From Paracyclopina nana (taxonomy: Eukaryota > Arthropoda > Copepoda > Cyclopoida > Cyclopettidae), in the NCBI GenBank assembly GCA_019096065.1, contig JAGUCH010000009.1, positions 692,001 to 756,000 of the forward strand: a DNA stretch of 64,000 nucleotides, given 5' to 3'. Below the pieces are notes generated by a model. The model was not told where the DNA came from and made no database searches. It was given only the letters and a program-made list of their open reading frames with translations. This document shows, in pieces, positions 54,020-64,000 of this stretch. A program made the translations under genes and the position numbers. How positions within the stretch are numbered: position 1 is the first letter of the stretch; each line of letters starts with the position of its first letter.

Positions 54020-56563
54020 ATGGCAATGGCGACAAATATGCAAGCCAAGGTTAACCCCTTGTATGTGATTTTGTCTGCTGTGACTGGATTGGAGGAGGCA
54101 GCTATTGATGCTGTAGTCCAGACTCTTACTTTTGATGTGAGTGAGCTGTCAAGCCAAACCAAGGCAGGACTTGCAGCTCTAAATTGGACTGAAACGATTG
54201 TCAAGGCCTCAATTGATGCTGACACAGTCGGTGGTCTTTGGATGAGAGCCCTTGATGTGCAATTATCTAGAGATTCCACTGTCTCTACTGAAATTTCTGT
54301 GAGTGTGACAAAACATATTGATGTCATCTTCACCAACATGATGAAATATATTGCAAATCCATATCTTATGGTAATTCTGGTACTCAAGTATATTACTAAG
54401 CTGGTTCAAAAAACACGGCAAAGTAATCCCTTGTTGATACTTGCTGGATTGATTCTGGGGACTTTTGGACTCCACCGTTTTGCAGGCATAATAAGTATTG
54501 CAAAACGTGCAGAGTTTGAATTTGAGGAGCTGTATAAAGCAATTGCTGATGGTTTTAACAATTCTGAGGCACAATGGAGCCCTGGAAGCCAGAGTTTGAC
54601 AAGTGTTGCTGCATTATTTGGAACAAATGCAGCCAACCTTGGTTTAGATTCCACAGGAAATGAATCTGTTAGTGAGCCTGACAATTTGGAACAATCGCAG
54701 AATGCCTCCAAATCTGTCCACTTTGGTAATATGTCTTCTATTTTGGGACCACCGCAAATCGGTGGCATGCTTGCTAGTACTATGATTGATGAGAATAAAA
54801 GGAGTAATGCAGGAGGTTTTGATACCACCACTGGATCAAAAGCTGCATCACTTAATGATTCCATCATAATAAAAAAGTTGTACAATGGAGATGATCTGAA
54901 CGCTGATGAGGAACAGCGGGTATTTGCTTATTTTGCAAAACGTTTTGATAGCAAAACCGCTGAACGCATTATTACTCAGATAAATGAATTACATGACATA
55001 TTTCCAGGAGATATGCTTGATATGAGACGAAAACACATTGAGTCAAAAATTATGGCTATTGTGTCTGGTTTTCGTGATCGTACAAAGAAACAGGATGTGG
55101 CTCCAGCCCACAACCTGTCATTTAGTGAAAAAGTTGCTCGAGTGAATACAGAGGAAATTACCAGCATTGAGTCAGCCAAGAGGGCTATATCTCAGGTGAT
55201 TAACCCTCGACTCACTCACGCTGAGCAAGTTAATGAAATGAAAGGTATCCTTGGATATCTCCAAGGGGATCCTGGTTTAGATGCAAAATTGCGTGTCATT
55301 TTAGCAGAGACCAATTATGGCTTGAAAGCCTTAAATGAGTCTGCTCAAGATGCAAATAGGTCCTCAATGGACATTTCATTGCATGCACTGTATGTGAGCC
55401 TTCCTCCTGATGGGTCAGTTTTACAACCTTCCCACAGTGATATAAGGAATGTGCTCAAATCACAAAGAAATAATTATTTCAATGTCGATCAGTCACACAG
55501 TGCTACATTTGTTAATATCTTTTTGACTGCAATTTACAATGCAGCCGTGACAAACAACTGGGCACATCAAGCTACTATGCATGTGCTTTGTTCTTTATCA
55601 ACTGAAAGGACTGCTGATCGTCTCCGTTTAATGTGGTCTCGAAACCAAAGGTTATCAACCATTTGGGACTACATTCAAATGGGACATCAAATGGTCATTG
55701 ATGTTGGAGCTGTCCAACGCAAAATTCATGAAACCATTGCTGATAAGACTAAAAACTTCTATTCAGTCATGGGTACTCTCATGGAACTTGAAACCAAGTT
55801 GTTTGAAGCTAAGGGTTCCTTGGGATCTGATGACACATGTTTCGCTAACACCATTAATAATGGAATGGCATTCATCCAGATGCACTATCCATATGTGTAC
55901 ACTGCGGTCTTACGTGAGTTTGACACATTATGCTTTGAAAAGGGCATCTCAGCAGGAAGTGCTGAGGCCTACAACGCATTTATTAATGTTGTTAATAAAC
56001 TTGTGGTTCAGTCCCATGTGCGCTCCTCGAGAAAGGATCCTGAAAAAGAAAAGGATCAAAGAGGAGCTCGTGATCATAGGCTTCCTGTTCTCCCTGATAT
56101 TGGACGTAAAGCAAAAATTGCTGCCATTGATGTCTATCCTGAAGACTCAGTCAGTCAGGTTGGCAGTGTTATTTCTAGTTCATCTAGAGCTTCAAATAGC
56201 TCCAAGGTGAGTGTGTCTGCAGAAATGGTTGAGACCATATTAAAACAGACACATGAGTTACAAAATGCAAAAATTGCTGCTATGCAAGTAGCAAATGACC
56301 GGCAAAAAGCTGGGAAAAATGTAGTTAATGCTGCTGGAGCAGCTGGTAAGAAATATGGCCCCTGGATAACGGGCACTTGTATATTTTGCAATGAGGCTTC
56401 ACATATTGCCAAGGATTGTCCTCACTATGTGAATATGCCCTTTAGTGCAGCAAGAGCTGATGGAACTTGTTGTGATATTTGTGGTGGCCTGCATAAGGCC
56501 ATGGATGGTTTGGATTGCTGGAAAAATAAACCAGGACGTAAAGAACCATCTATTAAGAAATAA
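54020..56563 (+). CDS. gag: Element C Gag polyprotein (intact, 847 codons)
   Basis: ATG 54020 to TAA 56561-56563. About residues 112-160 are rich in hydrophobic residues (LLILAGLILGTFGLHRF) and could touch membrane or form the capsid core. A YVSLPPDGSVLQP block and a Trp-containing helix region are shared with A and B. Near the C-terminus are CIFCNEASHIAKDC (CX2CX4HX4C, about residues 787-800) and CDICGGLHKAMDGLDCW (CX2CX3HX7C-Trp, from about 818). The second motif recalls the paired Cys-His motifs of BEL/Pao Gags, though the Pol is Ty3-like. It would form particles and package RNA. Its stop is directly followed by the pol ATG in the same frame (TAAATG). Confidence 0.9.
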   Translation: MAMATNMQAKVNPLYVILSAVTGLEEAAIDAVVQTLTFDVSELSSQTKAGLAALNWTETIVKASIDADTVGGLWMRALDVQLSRDSTVSTEISVSVTKHIDVIFTNMMKYIANPYLMVILVLKYITKLVQKTRQSNPLLILAGLILGTFGLHRFAGIISIAKRAEFEFEELYKAIADGFNNSEAQWSPGSQSLTSVAALFGTNAANLGLDSTGNESVSEPDNLEQSQNASKSVHFGNMSSILGPPQIGGMLASTMIDENKRSNAGGFDTTTGSKAASLNDSIIIKKLYNGDDLNADEEQRVFAYFAKRFDSKTAERIITQINELHDIFPGDMLDMRRKHIESKIMAIVSGFRDRTKKQDVAPAHNLSFSEKVARVNTEEITSIESAKRAISQVINPRLTHAEQVNEMKGILGYLQGDPGLDAKLRVILAETNYGLKALNESAQDANRSSMDISLHALYVSLPPDGSVLQPSHSDIRNVLKSQRNNYFNVDQSHSATFVNIFLTAIYNAAVTNNWAHQATMHVLCSLSTERTADRLRLMWSRNQRLSTIWDYIQMGHQMVIDVGAVQRKIHETIADKTKNFYSVMGTLMELETKLFEAKGSLGSDDTCFANTINNGMAFIQMHYPYVYTAVLREFDTLCFEKGISAGSAEAYNAFINVVNKLVVQSHVRSSRKDPEKEKDQRGARDHRLPVLPDIGRKAKIAAIDVYPEDSVSQVGSVISSSSRASNSSKVSVSAEMVETILKQTHELQNAKIAAMQVANDRQKAGKNVVNAAGAAGKKYGPWITGTCIFCNEASHIAKDCPHYVNMPFSAARADGTCCDICGGLHKAMDGLDCWKNKPGRKEPSIKK

Positions 56564-59500
56564 ATGGCGGAAAAAAGCTATGAACTTCCCTCATTTATGA
56601 GGGGTATTTGTAATAAAGAAGTTGGCAAAGCCAGCTTCAGTGTTTTGGAGCATAAGGCAAAATTGAGACAATTAGCCAAAGCCCATTTGAATAATGATGG
56701 TAAAGTTAATGCACTATGTCATTATGTTAATGAAAAAAGTGAACCCATTACAGTTAAATGTGATGAGGTAAAGGTTCAACCTGAAAAATGTGACACCATA
56801 CAAATAAATAAATATCTATTTTATGGTGCTTTGGGCGCAGCAGCACTGCCAGCTATATTTATGTTGTCGCTACCAAATAAACTAGCGTTAGCAAGTATTG
56901 CTGTAGGAATTATTACTATGCTCGATCAACCTCCAACAAAGGAAGTTGAAACGGATGGTTCACATGAAATTACGACTGATAATGATTGTGAAGCCAAATT
57001 ACTTTCCCACCATGATGGTGATTTAAAATCTGAAGCTAGCTGCCAGGAAAATGTGGCATATGTTTCAGAATTGCTTGTGGAAAAACAAAGTGAAACTTCA
57101 CAGCTTGAAACCACATGTGACGATGATACCATGAGTGTTCATTCTATGAGACTAACGGGTCTGCAAGAGAGATTTTTCATACCAGTGAAAACTCCAGGAC
57201 CAGTTAGCCTTCATGCTCTGTTTGATTCTGGGTCAATGATCCAAGTCATGTCATATACTTTGTTGAATATAATTGAGAGAAAACTAGGGCACAAACTACC
57301 TAGGGTTCATCAAAATTATATTATAAAGAATTTTAGTGGAGAAAATGTACCTTCCACAGAAGCAGTTGACATACAATTGATAATTGGGTCAAATATGCTT
57401 GTTAGGAAGGCAACATTTATTTTGACTAATTGTGAACCTTTAATGTTAATCGGCAATGCACTTTTTGTCGATAATGATGTAAGGTTAACCAGCAGACAAG
57501 GAAAATATTTTCTTGACTTTCCTGGAAAACCTAAGTACAAAAAGATACCCTTAACCTTATCTGGAGAGGATTTTTACCCTGTGGCAATAACTGCTAGTAT
57601 TTCATTATTACCAGGTGAAGAAAAGGTTGTTAATGCACATTTTGTGCATGAAGCGCCTCTAATCCCTGAATTGGATTCTTCTGATGAGGAAGATGATACT
57701 CCTGACAACTTAGACAGCGAAGGAAATGTTTATACAAACTTCCATGGCAAATGTGTAGAATTTGTTCCTTCTGATGACTTTGAAGGTGTGTCATCTATGG
57801 GAAATGTTAGCTTAATTGATAGGCATGGATCCTTTCCCATCATGATTGGAAATAAATCCGATATGCCGTTTAGGCTTGATGCCATTACTGTGGTAGGAAC
57901 TGCTAAGGTAGTTTCTAAAACGAATTATCGTAGCACTTCCAAAGTTCATGAGTTGAATTTTAGCATCAGGTCAATAAAGGCTGATGACTCGCAGTGCTAT
58001 TGTAATTATGTAAATGACAAGAATAACATTATAGCCCAATTTACCGACATAAATGGGCTTACATTTTCTAATCACCATGTATTTGGTGAGTATAAACCAA
58101 TGACTGGGCAAACAAGGCCAAAAATGTCACGCATTGATAATTTTGTGTTTGTTGCCTCTAATCAATCTGATTCATTTAAAGAGGTAACTGATAACTATAT
58201 TGGTGAATTTCTTACTAAGCATAACCTCCAAACTAAGAAGTGGGTTTTCTTACTTCCATTTGGAGTTATGTTAGCTGGAGAACAAAAACGTATTTTACGC
58301 CACTGCAATAAATTAGTAAAACAGCTAACTATTGCATGGATGAAGTTTAATAACACCTGTCCAGAGTGTCTTAGCATTGGGTTGTGCCCAATAGACACAT
58401 ACCTGGAAGGGTATGAATATATTGAGCTAATAATCATGCATGAAAAGTATGAGAACTTTGGCTTTGTGTATAAACGAAATATTGATGCTCCATTTTATGA
58501 ATTGAATTTAAATGGATCACCATTGATAATGTATAAATTAGCCAATAATATCAATATTATTGTGCATGTTGATGTAAACAGGCGTACCCATTGGGGGTAT
58601 ATTGCTACATTAGTATATACCATACTTGGCCAACTGAGGTTCAAGGGTAGTGGTAGTAAAGTTTTGATTAAAACATTAATGAACGCAGAGCCCTGTGCTA
58701 CAGAGCCGGTTTGTTTTGCAGTCTCAGCTGCACTTACTCTCCTCTCAGCACTGGCTTTTTATCCCCATCCTAGTGTTTCTAATGATATTAAAACACAGTA
58801 TACTTTCAAAAGCTTCAGGTACAATCCTGAGCTTTGTGGTTGTGCAGTGTGCTTGGGGAAATTGAATGATGAGTATGTTCCTCCTAAGTCGCACACAAAT
58901 GTATTTGAAGGCCAGATAGAAGATCACCGATATCGACAAACAATATTACGTGATACTTCTGATTTGGACCTTGTTTCTGCTCATCTTGAATATACCCAAG
59001 ATGAAGCAAATAATCAGGAATTATATGATGAAGTTTACAACCTTTTGTTGAGCTATCCAAGCGAGTTTAGCTCATCCAAGGTTATGAATGGAATCAATGG
59101 ATATGTTATCCCAATTAGGGAAAAGACATTGAATGAGTTCGATTTGGACCATATACCAGAGGAAATACGGTCTGAATACAGAAAGGTGTTATTTGAGTAC
59201 TCAGATATTCTAAGTGAGGATCCGAGAAACTTTCGCTTATGGGCAAATGAGCCTATTAAATTTCAATTAAAAGATGACACTCCTCTAGTGCCAAAGCTAT
59301 TTAATATGGGGCAGGATGCTACTGCTTTACTTGATAGAAAAATAGCTTTGATGTTGTCTTCAGGCTTGATTGAAGTTGTGGACAAGTCTCTGAATAAATA
59401 TTCAGCCAGTCCTTGTTTTCTTACTTCGCGTCCCAATGATGCACAATTACCTTACAAAGAAAGGAAACCAAGGTTATTGGTTGACCTCACTGCATTTAAT

Positions 59501-60874
59501 CGTAACTTGATTTTTAATACATCTGAACATATGGTTCCTCCATTGGACTCCCTTATGTCAATGTTTTCACGTGCATGTTTACTATCTGCCTTTGATGTAA
59601 GTGGAGGGTATGATAATGTACGAGTTGACTCTGACTCAGCTGACATGTGTTGCATGGCAGTGACGTCACCAAGGTCAATTTATAGAGGCTTTTATTTTAA
59701 ATCTAAGTCATTATTTCAAGGCAGCGCAGTCGCTCCATTTGAGTTTTCAACCTTAATCCAGCAAGCGATCGATCCCAAGATCCTTGATCGCACTGGAACA
59801 TACATTGATGACTTGGTTCTTGCTTGTAAGTATCATGGGCCTACAAGGCCTGCAAGTCTAGATGATTATAAACAGCATCTTGAGGATATCAAGATTCTTT
59901 TTGAAAGCATGAGGAAATTAAATGCCCTACTAGCAATTAAAAAGACAAAAATAGCTGTTAAAGAAATGATTGTGCTTGGACATCAATTAACAATTGATGA
60001 ACATGGTGTTCTCCTTATGTGTATGCCGGAAAAGTATCGCACATCATTTAAGGATTATCCAATACCTAAAACTCGCAAGCAATTGCAAAAGTTTTTAGGA
60101 ATGGCAAATTGGTTGAGCCAGTACTGTCCCAGTATGGCAACATTTACTAGCCCTATGCTGGATGTATTTGCTACTAAAGAAGGAAAAACCGGGAGGTTTA
60201 TCTTCACACCTTTTCAAGAAAAATGTTTTTATAAGGTATTAGAGGAAATTCAAAATGGATTATCTCTTGCAATGCCTTCTTATGAAGAATGTTTCTTAAT
60301 AGTTGATTCAGGTGTAATATCTACATCTGCTTTAATTATGGAGATTGGCGCTGATGGCAAAGCTATGTGCATCGGAGCGCATTCTGCAAGATTTCAATTA
60401 AGTGTGTGCTTGTCTTATCATAGTTTCCAAAGGGAAGCCCTAGGAATTATTATGATGGTCACTCATTTTAAACGTCTCTTGTATGCTTATGAGAGAGTAG
60501 TTATTGTAACTGACTGTTTGGCAATTGCAAGCGTATTAGCAAGCTCATTCACAGGGAAAGATGCTTATACTAATAGGCTTGCAGCCAGACTTTATTCTCT
60601 GCCATTTTCATGGAAATTACGAGCAGTGCCTCGTACTGAAATAGAAGTGGTAGATGTGTTACTAAATAAGTATCATCAAACTGATGGTGAAACCTTATTT
60701 TTTGCACCTTATTCAATAAGTTCGCAAATTACTAAGGATATTTATAATGGTAAATACCCTCTTCCTGAGCATATAGCCAAAGGTATCTTGACAACCCAAG
60801 AGCTTCTTACACATGTTTATGATACTTTGGTTAATAGTGGAACTATGTCCAAGTCGCTATTAAAAAAGCGATTG
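56564..60874 (+). CDS. pol: Element C Pol, part 1: membrane segments, protease, spacer, RT, RNase H
   Basis: ATG 56564 directly follows the gag TAA. Residues 7-25 carry the LPSFMRGxCNKEVG motif. Residues about 84-121 are hydrophobic (LFYGALGAAALPAIFMLSL and on). DSG protease site at about residue 221 (FDSGSMIQVMS) with LMLIGNALFVDN downstream. A spacer of about 600 residues has conserved Cys groups (CPECLSIGLCP; CGCAVCLGK) and an acidic stretch. The reverse transcriptase has LLVDLTAFN, FDVSGGYD and YIDD at about residue 1080. RNase H follows (IVDSGVISTSALIMEI, VTDCLAIASVLASSF). The frame is cut at 60874 by a transposon; without it the frame would run on at 61336. Pol spans more than 2,300 codons in the window, about twice the usual Ty3 length. 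Confidence 0.87.
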
Positions 60875-61330
60875 CACAGTGGTTCAAAATCCCTTCTAGA
60901 CGCGCACGGGGAAAAAACTCGCGAAATCGTCGAAGTCAATTTTCATAGGGCTCTAAGCTAAAAATTGACTTTCAGAGCTCCCAATTCCGCACATTTCCGC
61001 AGCCAATTTTGATGAATAATCATTAAATGGGGTCTGATTATCATGATAGCAATAATATCTAAATGTCATTCAATGTCAAAGGAAAGTTATAGAATCCTGA
61101 AAGTAGGCAAAATTTGCTGTTCTACTGTTTTTCCTCATGGAAACTTTTTCAAACAAATTTTCATTTTAAAGATGAATTTCAACTCTTTTCTGTCATTTTT
61201 CACTAATTTGAGCTATTTTCATGGCTAAGAAGCTCTCCCAAAAAGAATCTGAAAATTGGCGTCAAAATGAGAATTTGGCGATTTGGCGGAATTTCACATG
61301 AGCGTGAAAATGGCTTTTTGAACCACCGTG
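60875..61330 (+). mobile_element. 456-bp inverted-repeat transposon (MITE-like) in C pol
   Basis: Left end CACAGTGGTTCAAAA, right end TTTTGAACCACCGTG: 15-bp inverted termini with one mismatch. GATTG flanks both sides (60870-60874 and 61331-61335). No transposase frame. The CAC start and 5-bp duplication fit Transib-type elements best. An 8-bp duplication expected for hAT is absent. Confidence 0.85.
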
Positions 61331-64000
61331 GATTGGATTGTCTAAATGATAAATGGGTGGAACTTATTGGTGAAAATCCTCCATTTTGTTATGATGATAA
61401 TGCTTCCATACTTGTGGATAGCAAATCCGAAGATGTGGTTGCATATTCTAGTGTTGATGAACTCACACGTAATTCATGTGTGAATTTAGTAGAAAATGTG
61501 GTATCTGTGGCAGGTGTGAATGTGAAATTCAATATTTCGCCTAACTTGCCTGGAATTACCAGAAATTTGATTCTCCGACTCCAATCAAGGTGTGAGGAGA
61601 CTCAAAAAATAATTAATGTCATGATGATGGCTGATCGAAACTCTATTCCAACAGAGTTTATGAGCAAATATCGTGTTTTAGATGCTTCCTTACTAGTCGT
61701 AAGGAAAAATGTAAAGTTACCCTTTACGACACCCTCTAATACAAAGGTGTATATGTCGTTACCTAACTGTGTGTATCTTATGGCTATAATACACCTCTTG
61801 CATAACCATTTGGGGAGTAAAAAGACACATTTGATCTTTACCCAGACTATGTATTCAACTTACTCAGCAAAAGTGAGCAGAGTAATTATTGGAGCCTGTG
61901 TACACTGTGCACTTTACAGGCAGTCTAATACTAGGTTTTTAGGGACAGGAAGATTTCCTCTCCCATCTAAGCCTTTTGACCTTGCAATGCTGGACTTGGC
62001 TTCTTTTCGGGAAACTCTGATAAAAGGCCAAGATGCAACAAATTGTCTTGTAATGGTAGATATTTATTCTAAGCTTATTATTGCTCGGCCCTTACTAAGC
62101 ACGAAATATGTGCATGTAGCTGAAGCAATGGAAGATATTTTTAGTGCCTTTGGGCGTCCTAAGGTGCTTGTAAGTGATAATGGGAGTCAGTTGTTACCCA
62201 ATCATGCGCTACAAAAGTTGATTGAAACTTATGGGGTCCACCCAGTAGGCATGTATACAACCAGCCCGCATGTCCACAGTAACGTATATGCTGAAGGCAG
62301 CATTAAGTTTTTACGAAATGCATTAATATTAAACGCAAAGACTTACAATAAGCCTATGAGTGAAATATTCAAGTTAACAGTATACTCTCTGAACCATCGT
62401 CCTTTGACATCACTGAGTTATACTGATAAAAATGGGGTTAAGGTTATTCCTACCCCTTTTTCTTTGTTTTTGTCAAGGGCTCCTGTTCATTACCTTGGTC
62501 AGGATGTACTCGACATTTTAGATGAAACTCATGAAAAACTATATGAGATTAATTGGCAAGAGATTATAAAGGAACATGATAAAGAGGAACGAGAAAAACT
62601 CGCTATCATGAAAGCTACTGAACGCTTATCACTTCAGCCTGAAGTGGGAAGTTTTTGCTATGTAAAGGATCTACCTGGGTCTAAACATTCCTACAAGTTC
62701 TTAAAAGAGCTATATGAAGTTGTTCGAATACATAATACTCATGTATATGTGAAACCTTATCTGGGCACTGGACGTGAACGTCGATTTCATTTCAGCCAGC
62801 TCAAGATTTATAGATTTCACAAATTGTATCAATTCTTGCCTGAGAAAGTTACTAAACTTTTAATGCGTACTTATTCACCTAGTGAATTAAAAGCAAAGTA
62901 TTCTAGAGGAGAAATCCTGCATTTTCTGGAATCTGTTGATGGTAGCGTAAAATCTTATAATTTGCGCAATAAGCCTGAAAAGGAAGGTACAGCCTCCATT
63001 AATGAAGATTTAGTTACTACTACATCTTCAACTGGTGTTTCAACACATCATAGTTTACAAACACACCATAGGACTCAGTCCACATTGGTGAAGAAAACTA
63101 TTAATATGTTTAAGCCTGACGATGTGCTCCGGATTCAAGCTGAAAATAAGGCTATGATTCTGGACGATTGGAAACAGTATACAAAAGATAATAGAAATGA
63201 ATCTAAAGTTGGAAATGAGGATCCAGGTGAACAATTGCCCGCAAAGGCGCTTAGCCAAGATCCTCCTGCACTTTCACCTTTAGAACCTGTTACGGTCCAG
63301 CCGGTTAATGACCAATTAAGTATGCAATATCAGCTGCCAATAGACAATAAGGTTGAGGTTGGGCAGCTTGAATCTCCTGTTTATGCCTCACCTTATGTAG
63401 CGTCAAACGCATCTGGTAATGTAACATCATCTGGATCTGGATCTCATATCTATGAGGACATTGATACAGTTGGTTTTGATGAATTAGCTAGTGCTCGAAG
63501 TGGACTGCCAGCTGATCCACCAGAAGCTGGATCTACCCCAGTCCATGATACTTCTAATTATTCTTTACCTGAAATACCAAGCCCTATTGGTAGAGCTTTT
63601 CGTGGCAGACGTGATGCTGGCAACAGCATTGCTTCTAACCTGTCTCTTGATGAATCTTATTCTGTAATCGATGATGTGGTTTCAAAGTTGGAATCTCCAT
63701 CAAAAAATCTTGATAAGGAAATTCAAGACCTTGCAAATAAGATTAATACAGATTATTTTGACGATGACCTCTCTGGTGTAGGTACATCTTTGGGCCATTT
63801 GAGGCTGTCAGAGGACTTCAAAGTATTTGAGAGTGAGCAGGATTTCCTAACTCACTTGGACAAAAACTTTGCAGATTCTCATCGTTTTTCACCTGCTACT
63901 CGTGAAAGTTTAATACATCTTTATCGGATGTCTAATGAACCAAGACAATCATCCATTGGAGCTGAATTAAAGTTGGCTCCGGATTATCTTGAAGTTTTGC
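61331..64000 (+). CDS. pol: Element C Pol, part 2: integrase and polar tail, open to the window edge
   Basis: Read from 61336 the frame is open to 64000. The integrase zinc domain has His residues in LLHNHLGSKKT and CVHC. Core residues: Asp in MLDLASF, Asp in VSDNGSQLL, Glu in AEGSIKFLRNAL. A C-terminal domain follows (GSFCYVKDL, LKELYEVV, LKIYRFHKLYQFL) and YNLRNK. Then comes a long polar, Ser- and Asp-rich tail with MFKPDDVLRIQAENKAM and SPIGRAFRGR, parallel to the end of A Pol. All catalytic positions are present, so apart from the transposon this Pol looks functional. Confidence 0.86.

Larger units (their letters stand above)
52106..64000 (+). mobile_element. Element C: large LTR element of the A/B lineage, continues past the right edge
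   Basis: LTR 52106-52728 sits in the D2 integrase frame. Then primer site, 1.3-kb leader, intact gag, and pol open to the window end apart from a 456-bp transposon. Gag and Pol align throughout with A. It is the best-preserved member here and guides the reading of the broken A genes. Whether it also has X, env and antisense genes cannot be seen. Confidence 0.88.

Noticed and set aside
60875-61330. hAT-type MITE (CAGTGGTTC-like end)
   Set aside because: Shifting the ends to CAG gives no 8-bp duplication; CAC ends with GATTG on both sides fit exactly.

Overview
This is animal nuclear DNA made almost entirely of retroelements nested inside one another; no ordinary single-copy host gene is convincing. 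The clade of the host cannot be read directly. Short introns, Ty3-type elements, and a captured glycoprotein resembling that of chuviruses (mostly arthropod viruses) suggest an invertebrate, possibly an arthropod.

Layout. (1) Element D1, a decayed Ty3/gypsy copy, lies at 394-771 and resumes at 32572-34026. (2) It was split by element A (772-32571), a 31.8-kb LTR element with 895/843-bp LTRs and a 4-bp AAAT target duplication. A carries gag, a roughly 2,500-codon pol, a 1.5-kb hairpin-dense noncoding region, apparently spliced genes on the opposite strand, an unknown gene X, and an envelope-like glycoprotein gene. (3) A was itself hit by element B (6967-14238; 607-bp LTRs, gag but no pol, duplication GAGT) and by a solo LTR, F (17404-18113, duplication GTTT). 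(4) 34.0-36.6 kb holds a reversed fragment of an A-type LTR and decayed coding sequence. (5) Element E (36635-46822, minus strand) is a Ty3-type element with two identical 199-bp LTRs, broken gag-pol frames and a chuvirus-like glycoprotein. (6) Element D2, a second D copy, runs from 47.9 kb to 52105, where it is interrupted. (7) Element C (52106 to beyond the right edge) interrupts it. C is a relative of A and B with intact gag and a pol broken only by a 456-bp inverted-repeat element (60875-61330).

A, B and C form one lineage. They share a Gag with two C-terminal Cys-His motifs. A and C also share an unusually long Pol: N-terminal membrane segments, DSG protease, a Cys-rich spacer, reverse transcriptase, RNase H, integrase, and a long polar tail. 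Gag and Pol meet at stop-restart junctions (ATGA in A, TAAATG in C).

The most notable content is in A and B. The LTRs of A and F share a 9-bp-stem hairpin whose stem has changed with full compensation and whose loop is a 6-nt palindrome in both, as in retroviral dimer initiation hairpins. B carries four hairpins with a conserved loop on unrelated stems. Between pol and X, A carries a field of more than 20 short hairpins and, on the minus strand, exons separated by 62-70 bp GT-AG introns. X and env have their own TATA-like and poly(A) signals. A therefore looks like a complex-retrovirus-like giant element with accessory genes, although this copy is inactivated by stop codons, frameshifts and nested insertions.
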